Shown here: in pieces, positions 17,242-26,424 of the stretch
How positions within the stretch are numbered: position 1 is the stretch's first letter
Layout: every line of letters begins with the position of its first letter
Assembly: GCA_031283155.1 (NCBI GenBank)
Contig: JAITCI010000048.1
Coordinates: forward strand, 1 to 32,554
Direction: 5' to 3'
DNA: 32,554 nucleotides
DNA from: Spirochaetota bacterium
GTDB lineage: Bacteria > Spirochaetota > JAGLSM01 > JAKPMW01
The notes under the pieces: model-generated
Database searches by the model: none
What the model saw: the letters and a program-made list of their open reading frames with translations, nothing else
Told to the model about the DNA's origin: nothing
Made by a program: the position numbers and the translations under genes

Positions 17242-17482
17242 CATAAACTCCTGGGTGTGTCCCTAAAGTTTTATTTTTTGTCGTTGCGATGCTGTTCGTC
17301 GCGTTAGCGACGATACAATCCATCCTTTCAGCAATGCCCGTAGGGCATAACGTAGTGAAGCAATCCACTTTAACATTTTATCACCTGGATTGCGCCTGTG
17401 CCTTTACCCCCTGTGGGGGCAAGGGTATCGGCTGCGCCTCGCAATGACGAAAATGTTGCCAAATGATACATCATAAACTCCT
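17239..17482. mobile_element. Insertion of 216 bp with 14-bp target duplication at the A2M-DUF2135 junction
   Basis: A perfect 14-bp direct repeat (17239-17252 and 17469-17482), which reads AGGAGTTTATGATG on the minus strand, brackets 17253-17468. Removing one copy and the insert restores a junction where the A2M stop TAG overlaps the ribosome site of DUF2135, as expected for this tight operon. The insert contains two hairpins shared with 31575-31636 (17288-17349) and a TTTACCCCC-TGT-GGGGGCAAGGGTA module (17399-17429). It encodes no protein of its own and so must be mobilised in trans, if mobile at all. Confidence 0.8.
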
Positions 17483-20400
17483 AATCTTTGCGCACACGCG
17501 CGAGAGCGCTCGCGCCTGCCGCGGTTGTATCGGGCGAGTACATCGATCCGACCGTCGCCGGCAATACGCGATACTCACCCTCAAGGAATGGCCGAATCAA
17601 ATAACAAATTTCAGTCTCCCCTGCCGGAAGCGTCCGCAGGAAAAATACGGTGCGATCCGTCTCGCGCTGATGCGAGAGATACGCATTCAGCTTAATTCCC
17701 CGGACAAAATCATCATCGCGCTCGCTCACATACTCTGCGCCCGAGACCAGCGGATCCTCGATCATCACGTAATCCATCGCGCGCGCGGAGCGTACCTTCA
17801 GGCGCACCAGCACCAGCTTGCCATGCGGGAGATCCCCTTTAAGTTCGCGCTGCACCGAAGCGCGCCCGGAACCTGCGGCGTCAACGAGATGGTACGAGCG
17901 CGTTATGGAGGCTGCAACGGAATCCTGCGCGGCAAAACTTTCCTGGCGCGCGAAATAGCGAAGCGCAGCGTTATAATACATCGACGCATTTCCTTCAATG
18001 TCCAGGGTGTTTTTCCCGGCGCGCAGGATATCGGCGCCCGCATGCGCCTCAAAGCCAAGCCCCACCCGGCTCAGTTCAAGCGCTGTTCCGTTCACGCGAA
18101 TGACCACCACCGAAGCCTGCGCCTCCTCATTCTCATAAGCGCGCGCGTACTCCAGAAAAGCGTTAAAAACAAACGCGGTGCTTAAGGTGGAACTCCAGGC
18201 CGGCCCCTGGCGGCGCGCGAGCAGTCCATTGATGAGCCGCGCGGAAAGCTCCTGCGCCTTTTGGGTTCTCGCAGCCGCGAGAACGCGAAGCAAGAGAGCG
18301 TCGATGAGATCATCGTCGCCCTTCCAGCCGCCGATGCGTTTTTCCTGCGCGGGAAGAAAGGCGTCGCCGATGGTTTTTCGATCAGCGAGCTGCTCCTCGG
18401 CAATGCGCAGCCCCTGCTCCTGCAGCTCCGTATCGAGCGCGGCCATGCCGAGGAACGCGCGCGCCAATCGTTCTTCTTTGGGGGTATTTTGCATTGCGCT
18501 TCGGATCATCGAATTTATTTCCGCACCCTGCTGCCTGAGCGCGAGCAAGGCGAATGCGCGCGTGAGGGGATCAAGCTGGCTCTGCTCCCGCAAGCCCTTG
18601 TTCAGGCAGGCGGAACCCTTTTCGAGCATCTCCTCCGTCTCGCTCCAGTAGCCCATATTTCTGGCCAGCGCGAGGCTGTACACCGTGTATGCCGTCATAA
18701 AGAGATCGGGGGCGTCGCCCGCAAACCATCCCCAGCTCCCGTCGGCGTTTTGCATGGAGCGCAGACGATCCAGCCCCATATTCGCCATATCGGTCAGAAC
18801 CTCGCGCAAGTATTGATCGCGGAAGGGATAGGTATTGACCATCCGCTGCACGAGCAGATTCGGCACAAAGCGCGAAAGGGTTTGCTCCACGCAGCCGTAG
18901 GGATAATCCACAAGATAGCGCAGCGAGTCTTCGATCAGATTGATGAGGCTGGGCGAGGCATACACCGAGAGCCCGCCGCGAAGCTCTTCCCAATCGTCAA
19001 GATTCGCGCCCGCCGGAAGCGTGAACTCGCGCGATATACGCTTGCCGACGCCCAAAAGCGGCCCCGCAAAATTCTGAAACTGCTTATGCGCGAATGGCTT
19101 AACGTCGATGGTTTGTATCTCGGCGTCGTTCTCCGGGCCAACCAGATTAAATTCCAGTTCTAATTTTTCGTTTGTTGCCTGCCCCGCCTCGATCCGCCAG
19201 GACACGAGCCGCTCCCCGAGCGGCGAGAGCAAAACCTGCTGATCGGCGGCTGTAAGCAATTTTCCGTTTTTAACGACAAGACTCGCCTTCGCCGATACCT
19301 GCGTACCGATGAGGTTATGCACAGTAGCCGATACGGTGGCCTGATCCTTCTCGTACAAAACAGTGGGAACGACAGCCCGCAGGAAGAGATCCTTCCGCGC
19401 GATAAACGCGCCCTCTTTGCTGCCGACGCGATCCGTATCATCAAGCGCGATCAGATCCAGCTTCCAGGTTGTGATATTATCGGGCAGGGTAAAATTAAAT
19501 TCCGCCTTGCCGTCCGCGTCCGTAACGATATCGGCATTCCAGTACGCGAGATCGCGGAAATTGCCGCGCCGCGATTCGTCAAAATTCCGCATACTCCCCT
19601 TGGAGAGATCGGCCAGCGCCGCGTCCTGCCGCAGGTGCCGCGCAAGCGCGAGCTTATCCTCCTCGGCATAGCCGTAAAACCGCGTGGTATACGAAGTTCC
19701 GCCGATAACGGTGTTACGGTGCGCGTGATAAAAGAAGCGCTCGATATCGATCACCATGCGCGGCTGCAGCGCGTAGATCGCCTGATCCACCGCCGCCATC
19801 GAAAGCGCAGCCCGCGCGCCGCGCCCGCGGCTATCCCGCACAGTCACGGCACCGGAAACCTTCTCGCCCGGGCGGTAGCGTTCCTTCAGACCGGTGAGCT
19901 GTATATCCAGAAATTTTTCCTTTGGCGGCGCGAGCAGCTGGTGGCGCGTTGTATAGACGCGATCATTATAAACGGCATGGAGCACAAACCAGGCGTTCGG
20001 AACCATGCGATCCGTGATGCGCTGCTTGCGCGTCAGGGAATTGCCCTGCATCGTGAGGACGCCGCTCTCGAGTATCGTATCCCCCTCGATGGTATACAAA
20101 AGCTGCATATCGGGAACCGGCGAAAGCGCAAGCAGCTCCGCCGTATCGCCCGAGGCGTAGAGCTTTTTGTCGGCGACAATGCGGAGCCCGCCTTCCTGAA
20201 ACACAAATTTATCCGCGTTCCCGGCAACCCAAACAAATTGGCTCGTCGAAATGGCGTTCCCTGCGGCGTCCTTCGCGAGAATCTCTATCTGGTAATGCCC
20301 GGGTTTGTCAAAAGTAAATTCGAAAGCCGCATCTTTCGGCAGTGCGTACCGCTTGTCAAAGCGCACCACCTTTTCGGCAGGTTCAGAGAGGCGGACGGAA

Positions 20401-22130
20401 TCCCAGCGGAAAAAAGTGATACGCGCCTGGTACTGCGCGCTGACTGAATTGCCGCTGTAATCCAAAGCGGACACAGCAAAGCGCGCTTTTTCTTTCGGAA
20501 TGAAATATTCTTTGGAGGTCTCCAGGTGGAGCCAAAACTTGCCCTGCACCAGCGAGAAAGAACCCGATCCGCGCACCAATCGCCGCGAGCGGTCGGTGAT
20601 GCGCGCCTCAACGCGGTAGCTGTAGGCGTCGCTCCTGAGGGTAGAGGCGTCCGCCTTAAAGCGAAACGCAAACATTCCGTTGTCGTCGGTCTCGCCGGCG
20701 CCCTCATGGACGCGCTCCTCGCGCGTTCCGCGAAATTCGTTATCCTGAATATACCAGCCGAAGGGAACACCAGCGCCGCTATAGCCCGTCACGCGCTCGG
20801 CGCGGTACACGATATACTGCACCGCAGCGCCGCGCACGGCGTCGCCGAAGAAATACCGCGCGTTTACCTTGCCCTGCACCTCGTCGCCGAAGGAGTAGAC
20901 GGCCTTATCGGTCGCAACCGCAACCTCAAACGGCGGTTTGACGTAGTGTTCAATTTTAAAGGGCGCCTCGTAGCGCTTTCCGGCGTGTACCACAACCAAA
21001 CGCCAAACCCCCTGCTCGGCGTTCTCGGGTATCGCCCATTCCCCTGCGGCGGTCGCGAAATTCCCGACCGTACATTCCGATTTCGCGATCAGCTTCCCGG
21101 ATGGCGTATATAATTCAATAGGCAATTTCCCGCCGATACCGCCAATCCCGCTCAGGCGGTACCCTCCCTCGTAATCGCGGAACGCGGCGCGGAAATACAC
21201 CGTCTGCCCGGGCTGATAGAGCGGGCGCTCGGTATAGATGTAGGCCTTTGTGGAAGAAACCCCAAACGATGAACTTGCGTAAAATGTGGCGTCGTGCAGG
21301 CATACTCCGCCCGCGCCCTCGGCGAATACGTACACGCGCCCGTCCAGCCAGGGTGCGCTCTGGTGCCGCGCGTAGCCCTCGACATTCGCGTTTATCTGCA
21401 TCTGCGCCGGATTCGGAACAACCGCGCCGCCCGTCGCCTCAGCGGGCTTGAACAGAGTGAGCCTTGCGCTCGCGGCCTTGCCGCTTATACGGTCGCTCGC
21501 GTAGAACACGGCGGTATCGGCGGCATGGCGGGATATAAGCGCGAGATCGGAAACCATCGCGATGGTATAGGCGGCCTCCTTGCCCTTCATGCCCTCAATG
21601 AGATACACGCCCTTTTCAAATATGGGCAGCCGCACAAGATGATACGCCCAGTCCTGCTTTTGTTCGGGGAACTGGAGCTGCATCTCGCGCACAAGCGGAT
21701 AGCGCGTAAGACGCCCGCCGCGCTCCACATTCGCGGTATATTTTTCAATCCCCAGAATTTCTTTCACGCCGTCGCGCATCGCGTCCGGGAGATCGCGGTA
21801 GGCCGACTTTTGCTTCAGCACCTCCGATACCTCGCGCCGCATCCCGTTCATAAACAGACCCGCAAGCTGCCGCGCGCCGGAAGCGCGCTCCCCCTCGCCG
21901 CGCGCCTGGTAGGGATTCTCCTGCCGCTTAAAAAACGCGAGCGGATCCGTGATCCGGTAAATGCGCATGGAAAGATCGGATATTTGCCTTCCCTCCACGC
22001 GCACAATCGCGTCTTCGTTGGAGGCGAAGATACGATCCGTAGAAAGGTAGAAGGTGGGCTGCGCCGCCTGCGCTGCGGCGGAAATCGCAACAAACAGGAC
22101 AGCAAGTAAAATCATTCGCGCGTTTATCAT
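17481..22130 (-). CDS. Bacterial alpha-2-macroglobulin with thioester (YfaS-like)
   Basis: This is a large periplasmic protein of 1549 residues, close to the length of E. coli YfaS. Bacterial macroglobulins are thought to trap proteases after bait cleavage, with a thioester that then links to the attacker. The signal peptide is MILLAVLFVAISAAAQA with no lipobox, so it is probably soluble. The N-terminal 700 residues are repeated beta-sandwich (MG) domains. The central A2M domain shows FRDLAYWNADIVTDADGKAE and LPDNITTWKL at about 850-890. The thioester motif CVEQ is at 1080-1083, within YPYGCVEQTLSRF, followed by the helical thioester domain and a C-terminal beta domain. ATG 22130 has AAAGG eight or so bases upstream. 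It heads the operon DUF2135-DUF1175-SpoIID. Confidence 0.95.
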   Translation of the reverse strand: MINARMILLAVLFVAISAAAQAAQPTFYLSTDRIFASNEDAIVRVEGRQISDLSMRIYRITDPLAFFKRQENPYQARGEGERASGARQLAGLFMNGMRREVSEVLKQKSAYRDLPDAMRDGVKEILGIEKYTANVERGGRLTRYPLVREMQLQFPEQKQDWAYHLVRLPIFEKGVYLIEGMKGKEAAYTIAMVSDLALISRHAADTAVFYASDRISGKAASARLTLFKPAEATGGAVVPNPAQMQINANVEGYARHQSAPWLDGRVYVFAEGAGGVCLHDATFYASSSFGVSSTKAYIYTERPLYQPGQTVYFRAAFRDYEGGYRLSGIGGIGGKLPIELYTPSGKLIAKSECTVGNFATAAGEWAIPENAEQGVWRLVVVHAGKRYEAPFKIEHYVKPPFEVAVATDKAVYSFGDEVQGKVNARYFFGDAVRGAAVQYIVYRAERVTGYSGAGVPFGWYIQDNEFRGTREERVHEGAGETDDNGMFAFRFKADASTLRSDAYSYRVEARITDRSRRLVRGSGSFSLVQGKFWLHLETSKEYFIPKEKARFAVSALDYSGNSVSAQYQARITFFRWDSVRLSEPAEKVVRFDKRYALPKDAAFEFTFDKPGHYQIEILAKDAAGNAISTSQFVWVAGNADKFVFQEGGLRIVADKKLYASGDTAELLALSPVPDMQLLYTIEGDTILESGVLTMQGNSLTRKQRITDRMVPNAWFVLHAVYNDRVYTTRHQLLAPPKEKFLDIQLTGLKERYRPGEKVSGAVTVRDSRGRGARAALSMAAVDQAIYALQPRMVIDIERFFYHAHRNTVIGGTSYTTRFYGYAEEDKLALARHLRQDAALADLSKGSMRNFDESRRGNFRDLAYWNADIVTDADGKAEFNFTLPDNITTWKLDLIALDDTDRVGSKEGAFIARKDLFLRAVVPTVLYEKDQATVSATVHNLIGTQVSAKASLVVKNGKLLTAADQQVLLSPLGERLVSWRIEAGQATNEKLELEFNLVGPENDAEIQTIDVKPFAHKQFQNFAGPLLGVGKRISREFTLPAGANLDDWEELRGGLSVYASPSLINLIEDSLRYLVDYPYGCVEQTLSRFVPNLLVQRMVNTYPFRDQYLREVLTDMANMGLDRLRSMQNADGSWGWFAGDAPDLFMTAYTVYSLALARNMGYWSETEEMLEKGSACLNKGLREQSQLDPLTRAFALLALRQQGAEINSMIRSAMQNTPKEERLARAFLGMAALDTELQEQGLRIAEEQLADRKTIGDAFLPAQEKRIGGWKGDDDLIDALLLRVLAAARTQKAQELSARLINGLLARRQGPAWSSTLSTAFVFNAFLEYARAYENEEAQASVVVIRVNGTALELSRVGLGFEAHAGADILRAGKNTLDIEGNASMYYNAALRYFARQESFAAQDSVAASITRSYHLVDAAGSGRASVQRELKGDLPHGKLVLVRLKVRSARAMDYVMIEDPLVSGAEYVSERDDDFVRGIKLNAYLSHQRETDRTVFFLRTLPAGETEICYLIRPFLEGEYRVLPATVGSMYSPDTTAAGASALARVRKD

Positions 22131-22171
22131 GGATCCAACCTTTAATTGCAGTCATTTGTGATTATGCAAAG

Positions 22172-22201
22172 ATTATCCATACAAAAAGCAAAAAACGTCA
22201 A
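22172..22201 (-). promoter_or_regulatory. Candidate sigma-70 promoter of the A2M operon
   Basis: On the minus strand, TTGACG (22196-22201) and GATAAT (22172-22177) are separated by 18 bases. Each hexamer differs from consensus at one position. They lie about 40 bp before the A2M start, in an A/T-rich stretch downstream of the chemoreceptor terminator. Confidence 0.5.
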
Positions 22202-22257
22202 GGGAATTGACACCAAAAACAGCAAAACGTCAGCACCCTGCGGCAGATCGATGTAAT

Positions 22258-22287
22258 AAAAGCACACGGCGCTCTCCGTGTGCTTTT
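22258..22287. terminator. Rho-independent terminator after the chemoreceptor gene
   Basis: A perfect 12-bp stem (AAAAGCACACGG with its complement) with a 6-base loop, ending in T4 on either strand. It lies between the chemoreceptor stop (22405) and the A2M promoter, so it should isolate the two units. Confidence 0.75.
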
Positions 22288-22344
22288 GTGCATTCAGACC
22301 CCAACCCGGGACGCAGTGTTGCCTCACGGCACGATACCCATTTA

Positions 22345-22370
22345 TGCCTTTACCCCTGTAGGGCAAGGGT
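22345..22370. repeat. Copy of the TTTACCCC/GGGCAAGGGT hairpin module
   Basis: GCCTTTACCCC-TGTA-GGGCAAGGGT is the shortest of four copies (others at about 4612-4652, 5033-5060 and 17399-17429). It sits in the 3' region of the chemoreceptor gene. Confidence 0.65.
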
Positions 22371-22404
22371 GCAGGATACAGGCGTGTGCAAGGCAGGTGC
22401 GCTG

Positions 22405-24096
22405 CTAAAAGTCCGCCATATCGTCTGCGTCCAGCGGAATAACTGCCTCCGCGCTGCTGACGCTTTTCGCTTTCGCGGCCGGACGCGGCGCGGTATGCAT
22501 TGGCTCGGCTTTTTTGGGCGGCTCGAATTTTTTTGGCTCGATATGTTTGGGCGCGGTATGCAGCGGAGCCTTTTTTACCGGCGGCGGAGGCGCCTTGTAG
22601 GCGCTTTTAGCCCTGGGCATCGCTATGGGTTTCCGCGCATTATTGGAACCAAAGATGAACTCCTCAAAGCTATGTACGCTCGCAACCATCTCGTCCGACT
22701 GCGCGGCAAGCTCCTGGGTGGAAGCGGCGCTCTCTTCGGAATTCGCGGCGTTCTGCTGGATAACCTTCTCCATTTCGGAGACCCCGCGGTTGATCTGCTC
22801 AATCCCCTTGGTTTGCTCCTCGGAGGCAGCCGCCACTTCGTTTACAAGCTGCTGTACCTTGTGCGACTGTTCCACCACCACTTCAAAATTTTTCTCGGTC
22901 TCGGCGAATATCACCGTTCCTTCACGCACCTTCTCTATCGTTTGCTCAATGAGTTCCGCCGTGCGCTTCGAAGCCTCCGCCGAACGCATCGAAAGCCCGC
23001 GCACCTCGGCCGCAACCACCGCAAACCCCGCGCCTGCCTCGCCCGCACGCGCCGCTTCCACCGCCGCGTTCAATGAAAGCAGGTTCGTTTGGAAGGCGAT
23101 CTCGTCGATGGTTTTGATGATCTTGGAGGTTTCGCTGCTGGCTCTGGAAATCTCATCGTTTGCCGCCAGGGATCGCTTCATTGCCTTTTGGGTGGCGTCC
23201 ATGGCCACGCCCGACTGTGTGACGAGCTTGCCCGCCTGCTGGGCGTTATCCGCGTTTTGTTTAACCATTGAAGAAATTTCCTCAAGCGAAGCGGATATTT
23301 CCTCCACCGAAGCGGCCTGCTCGGAAGCGCCTGATGCGAGCGCCTGGCTTCCCGAAGCCAGCTCTTTGGAACTTGCGGTAATATTGCCCGAGTTATTCAT
23401 CAGGGCCTGCGAGATTGTTCCGGCCATGCCGGTAATGGAGCGGGCAAGGATTAATCCAATCGCCAAACCGGTCGCAAGCGAAACGATAATCACAGCCACC
23501 GTAAGCGCGATGGTGGAATTTCCGGCGGCAAGAGCCTCCTTTGCTATATCGTTGGCGGTTTCGACAAGATCCTGGCGCATTTTATCAAAAACATTCTCAT
23601 ACCTCTCCCGCACATCGTCGAGACCCACATCAACAAATAACTGGGAAATGCGCGCCGCCGCTTCCGGCCTCCCTTGCATCTCCTTGACAAGGCTGAGGAG
23701 CTGCGTCATATAGCCGAGGTGTTCCGCGCGGATGGCAGTCAGCTCAGCGAATATGGCCTCTTCATGCGCATCCTCTTCTATCTGACTCGCCTTGAAAGCG
23801 TCCAAATTAAAGCCGACATTCGATGACGCCGTACTCACCATATCCAGCTGCGCCGCGTACTGCTCGGGGGTGAGGCTCGGGCTTTTCCACCGCTCGCTGC
23901 CTATCTTGACGTTGAGATACGCCCTTTCGGCTTTGGTCAGGATCTCCAGGCGGGTTACGGACACGTTCACAAGACCATCTATGCCTGTTTTAAGGGAGAG
24001 CACGCCATTTAATGAAAGCAGGCTTCCAATGAAACTTATCAATATAACAGCGCTGAACCCCAGGATCAGCTTTTTCCCAACGGACATTTTTTCCAT
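22405..24096 (-). CDS. Methyl-accepting chemotaxis protein without a clear HAMP domain
   Basis: This receptor has 563 residues. An N-terminal transmembrane helix ([21 protein letters not shown]) is followed by a periplasmic four-helix-bundle-like sensor of about 150 residues, a second helix ([22 protein letters not shown]) and the cytoplasmic signalling coiled coil. The tip is the conserved [21 protein letters not shown], which contacts CheA and CheW. After the second helix the sequence enters the methylation helix almost at once, so the usual HAMP domain of about 50 residues seems missing. A Pro/Ala/Lys-rich tail ([18 protein letters not shown]) leads to an acidic end, DADDMADF; no NWETF-type methyltransferase tether is seen. 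ATG 24096 is behind GGAGGG. The ligand is unknown. Confidence 0.92.
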   Translation of the reverse strand: MEKMSVGKKLILGFSAVILISFIGSLLSLNGVLSLKTGIDGLVNVSVTRLEILTKAERAYLNVKIGSERWKSPSLTPEQYAAQLDMVSTASSNVGFNLDAFKASQIEEDAHEEAIFAELTAIRAEHLGYMTQLLSLVKEMQGRPEAAARISQLFVDVGLDDVRERYENVFDKMRQDLVETANDIAKEALAAGNSTIALTVAVIIVSLATGLAIGLILARSITGMAGTISQALMNNSGNITASSKELASGSQALASGASEQAASVEEISASLEEISSMVKQNADNAQQAGKLVTQSGVAMDATQKAMKRSLAANDEISRASSETSKIIKTIDEIAFQTNLLSLNAAVEAARAGEAGAGFAVVAAEVRGLSMRSAEASKRTAELIEQTIEKVREGTVIFAETEKNFEVVVEQSHKVQQLVNEVAAASEEQTKGIEQINRGVSEMEKVIQQNAANSEESAASTQELAAQSDEMVASVHSFEEFIFGSNNARKPIAMPRAKSAYKAPPPPVKKAPLHTAPKHIEPKKFEPPKKAEPMHTAPRPAAKAKSVSSAEAVIPLDADDMADF

Positions 24097-24410
24097 AAAT
24101 GAACCCTCCTCAAACTGCAAAAATCTTTGATGAAAAGTGTTTTGTATATGGAGTATACACCTAAAGACTATAGGTGTGGTGGTAATTTATGGTAATAATT
24201 TATTTTTAATTCTTAGCTTATCTATAAAGTGGCATTCGCAGGCACCGCTCCCCGGAAAATGCGCCCAACCGCGAAAGGCATACAGCGTGTCATCAGAATA
24301 ACGCCGGAATTCCGCATCTGTTCCTGTTGCCCATTCTTGCGCTTACATATAGAATGAAGGTATCATGGAAACAGCGTCCATACACACGGATCATGCAACA
24401 AGGAGGCAGT
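24097..24410. other. Divergent intergenic region with a small palindrome
   Basis: This spacer between the chemoreceptor and phosphofructokinase genes must hold both promoters. Near the chemoreceptor it contains a perfect 7-bp palindrome, ACACCTA-aagacta-TAGGTGT (24157-24177), that overlaps a TATACT-like box on the minus strand and could be an operator. I found no good flagellar sigma-28 promoter. No gene is seen. Confidence 0.35.
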
Positions 24411-25718
24411 ATGTTTGCGGCTCAACCCAAATTGGATTTTACAATCAAAACCCTTTCCCCGGCAAAATATCCGAGTCCCCTTCTCCCGCCTTTCACGAGT
24501 GACGAGAACCGCATCCTCTTTGATACCTCCGCAGACGCATGGGAAAAGGGGATGCGCAAAGAATATGAGCCTGTTTTTATAGAACTCGCGGGTTCGCGGG
24601 AACATCTCTTTTTTGAACCGCATACCTGCCGCGCGGCCATTGTCACCTGCGGCGGGCTGTGCCCGGGGCTGAACGACGTTATCCGCGCGATTGTCATGAA
24701 TCTCTGGCATACCTACGGCTGCCGCGATATCCTCGGGCTGCAATGGGGGTACGAAGGACTCATCGAGGCATACCAGCATAAACCCATTCAGCTCACGCCG
24801 GAGGTTGTGGAAAAAATCCATGATCTTGGCGGTTCCATCCTCGGGAGTTCCCGCGGGGATCAGAACATCGGTTCCATGACCGACTTTCTGGAGAATAACG
24901 GCGTCGATATCCTCTTCGCGATTGGCGGAGACGGAACCCTGCACGCCGCCCATGAAATAGCCGAGGAGGTTGAAAAACGCGGCCTGAAGCGAAGCATCAT
25001 CGGTATTCCGAAAACCATCGATAACGACATCAGTTTCGTCGCCAAATCCTTTGGGTTTGAAACCGCGTTTTCCACCGCCGCGAATGCCATCGCTTCGGCG
25101 CATACCGAGGCAAAGGCCGCGCGCAACGGGATCGGCCTCGTGAAACTCATGGGCAGACATTCGGGCTTTATCGCCGCCAACGCGACGCTCGCGAACCGCG
25201 ACGTTAATTTCTGCCTGATTCCGGAGGCGGATTTTGATCTCGATGGCGAAAACGGCCTGTTCATGAATATTCGCAAGCGTCTCGCCAAACGCGGCCATGC
25301 CGTGATTGTGGTAGCGGAGGGCGCCGGACAAAAATTTTTTGAAGCCAGCGGCGAGACCGATAAATCGGGGAATGTCCGGTTTGGGGATATCGGCCTCTTC
25401 CTGAAATCAAAAATAGAAACCTATTTTAAGGAAATAAAAGCAGAGATCACCATCAAATACATCGACCCCAGCTATATGATCCGCAGCGTCCCCTCCATTC
25501 CGACGGATTCGGTGTTTTGCGGATTTTTGGGGCAAATGGCCGTTCATGCCGGTATGGCGGGAAAGACCGATATGCTGGTGGGGCTCTGGAACAATATGTT
25601 CACCCATCTGCCGATCAAGGCCGCTATCAGCCGCCGGAAAATGATCAACCCTGCCCAAAAACTCTGGATGTCTGTCATGGAAACTACCGGACAAACTGAT
25701 CTCAAGAATCCTTCCTGA
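24411..25718 (+). CDS. pfk: 6-phosphofructokinase, long plant/kinetoplastid-like form
   Basis: This cytoplasmic glycolytic enzyme phosphorylates fructose-6-phosphate. It has 435 residues, longer than E. coli PfkA (320), with an N-terminal extension of about 80 residues before CGGLCPGLNDVIR. Key motifs are GGDGT (within FAIGGDGTLHAA) and PKTIDNDI, then KLMGRHSGFIA. The glycine in GGDGT is typical of ATP-using enzymes, while the lysine in PKTIDND is typical of PPi-dependent ones. This mixed pair is also seen in plant and trypanosome ATP-dependent enzymes, so ATP is the more likely donor, but automatic annotation may call it PPi-dependent. The start is ATG 24411 behind AAGGAGG. The longer frame to 24327 has no ribosome site. 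Confidence 0.92.
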   Translation: MFAAQPKLDFTIKTLSPAKYPSPLLPPFTSDENRILFDTSADAWEKGMRKEYEPVFIELAGSREHLFFEPHTCRAAIVTCGGLCPGLNDVIRAIVMNLWHTYGCRDILGLQWGYEGLIEAYQHKPIQLTPEVVEKIHDLGGSILGSSRGDQNIGSMTDFLENNGVDILFAIGGDGTLHAAHEIAEEVEKRGLKRSIIGIPKTIDNDISFVAKSFGFETAFSTAANAIASAHTEAKAARNGIGLVKLMGRHSGFIAANATLANRDVNFCLIPEADFDLDGENGLFMNIRKRLAKRGHAVIVVAEGAGQKFFEASGETDKSGNVRFGDIGLFLKSKIETYFKEIKAEITIKYIDPSYMIRSVPSIPTDSVFCGFLGQMAVHAGMAGKTDMLVGLWNNMFTHLPIKAAISRRKMINPAQKLWMSVMETTGQTDLKNPS

Positions 25719-25766
25719 TCCTCCGACGAAAGAGAGAAGGGTTTCAAACCCTATTCCAGGGATATT

Positions 25767-25788
25767 CCCGTAAACACGTGTTTGCGGG
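25767..25788. other. Hairpin between phosphofructokinase and coiled-coil genes
   Basis: CCCGTAAACA-CG-TGTTTGCGGG forms a stem of ten pairs with one G-U. It has no T-run, so it may be an mRNA-processing or attenuating structure rather than a terminator. The next gene starts 42 bp downstream. Confidence 0.4.
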
Positions 25789-25830
25789 AGTCCTGGGTGC
25801 CTTGATCGGGCGCTCAGGCAAGGAGGAAAT

Positions 25831-26277
25831 ATGATCACTCGATTCGTTTATTTTTGGATTCTCGTCGTATTCATCGCCGGACTGGCCGTTCCGCTGGGTG
25901 CCGCAGTCAGCACAAGCGGCGCTGAACTCAAGGTTGAAGATTATATTAAAAAACCTACGGCGGAAATTCAGGGGCTCGCGGTAGACAATGACAAAAAGGG
26001 TAAAGAATTATTCACCGCAACCAAGTACAGGGACAGCATTCCCTTTTTTGAGCGGAGCGCCTTTTATTCAAAGGTGCTGATTGAACAGGCCAAGCTCCGC
26101 CAGCAGGAACTGAAAGACGAAGCCAAGCGGCAGGAACTGGCGAAGCAGGAAGAGGCCAAACGCCTTGAGCTGGCCCAAAAGGAAGAGGCCAGACTCCGCG
26201 AACAGGCTCTGCAGCGTCTCCGCGAAGCGCAGGCTGAAGTCAATAACGCGAAGCAGCGCGCGGGCGTGAATAAGTAG
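25831..26277 (+). CDS. Secreted coiled-coil protein, unknown function
   Basis: The 148 residues have a signal peptide (VYFWILVVFIAGLAVPLGAA). A short region follows that resembles the first helices of a TPR-like fold (KKGKELFTATKYRDSIPFFERSAFYSKV). A charged coiled coil of about 70 residues then runs to the end, rich in Lys, Glu, Gln and Ala (EAKRQELAKQEEAKRLELAQ). It is therefore expected in the periplasm, perhaps as a scaffold. AAGGAGG lies just before ATG 25831. The gene follows phosphofructokinase by 112 bp. No family is recognised. Confidence 0.75.
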   Translation: MITRFVYFWILVVFIAGLAVPLGAAVSTSGAELKVEDYIKKPTAEIQGLAVDNDKKGKELFTATKYRDSIPFFERSAFYSKVLIEQAKLRQQELKDEAKRQELAKQEEAKRLELAQKEEARLREQALQRLREAQAEVNNAKQRAGVNK

Positions 26278-26424
26278 CCGACAGAATTGCAAGGATTTAA
26301 GGAGGGGGAGCAAAAAAAGATTGCGCGGTAAATTGGGCGTTTTGCCAAAGAACCGCCGGTATACGCTCCCCCTGGCTCCAGCCCTACGGGCTTCCGCCAC
26401 CCCCACTATTCAAAAACGCTCATT

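Noticed and set aside
24121-24200. Flagellar sigma-28 promoter for the chemoreceptor
   Set aside because: A TAAA-like box is present but no GCCGATAA-like box at proper spacing.
24363-25331. Minus-strand open frame of 322 codons
   Set aside because: Antisense to phosphofructokinase, whose motifs are clear.
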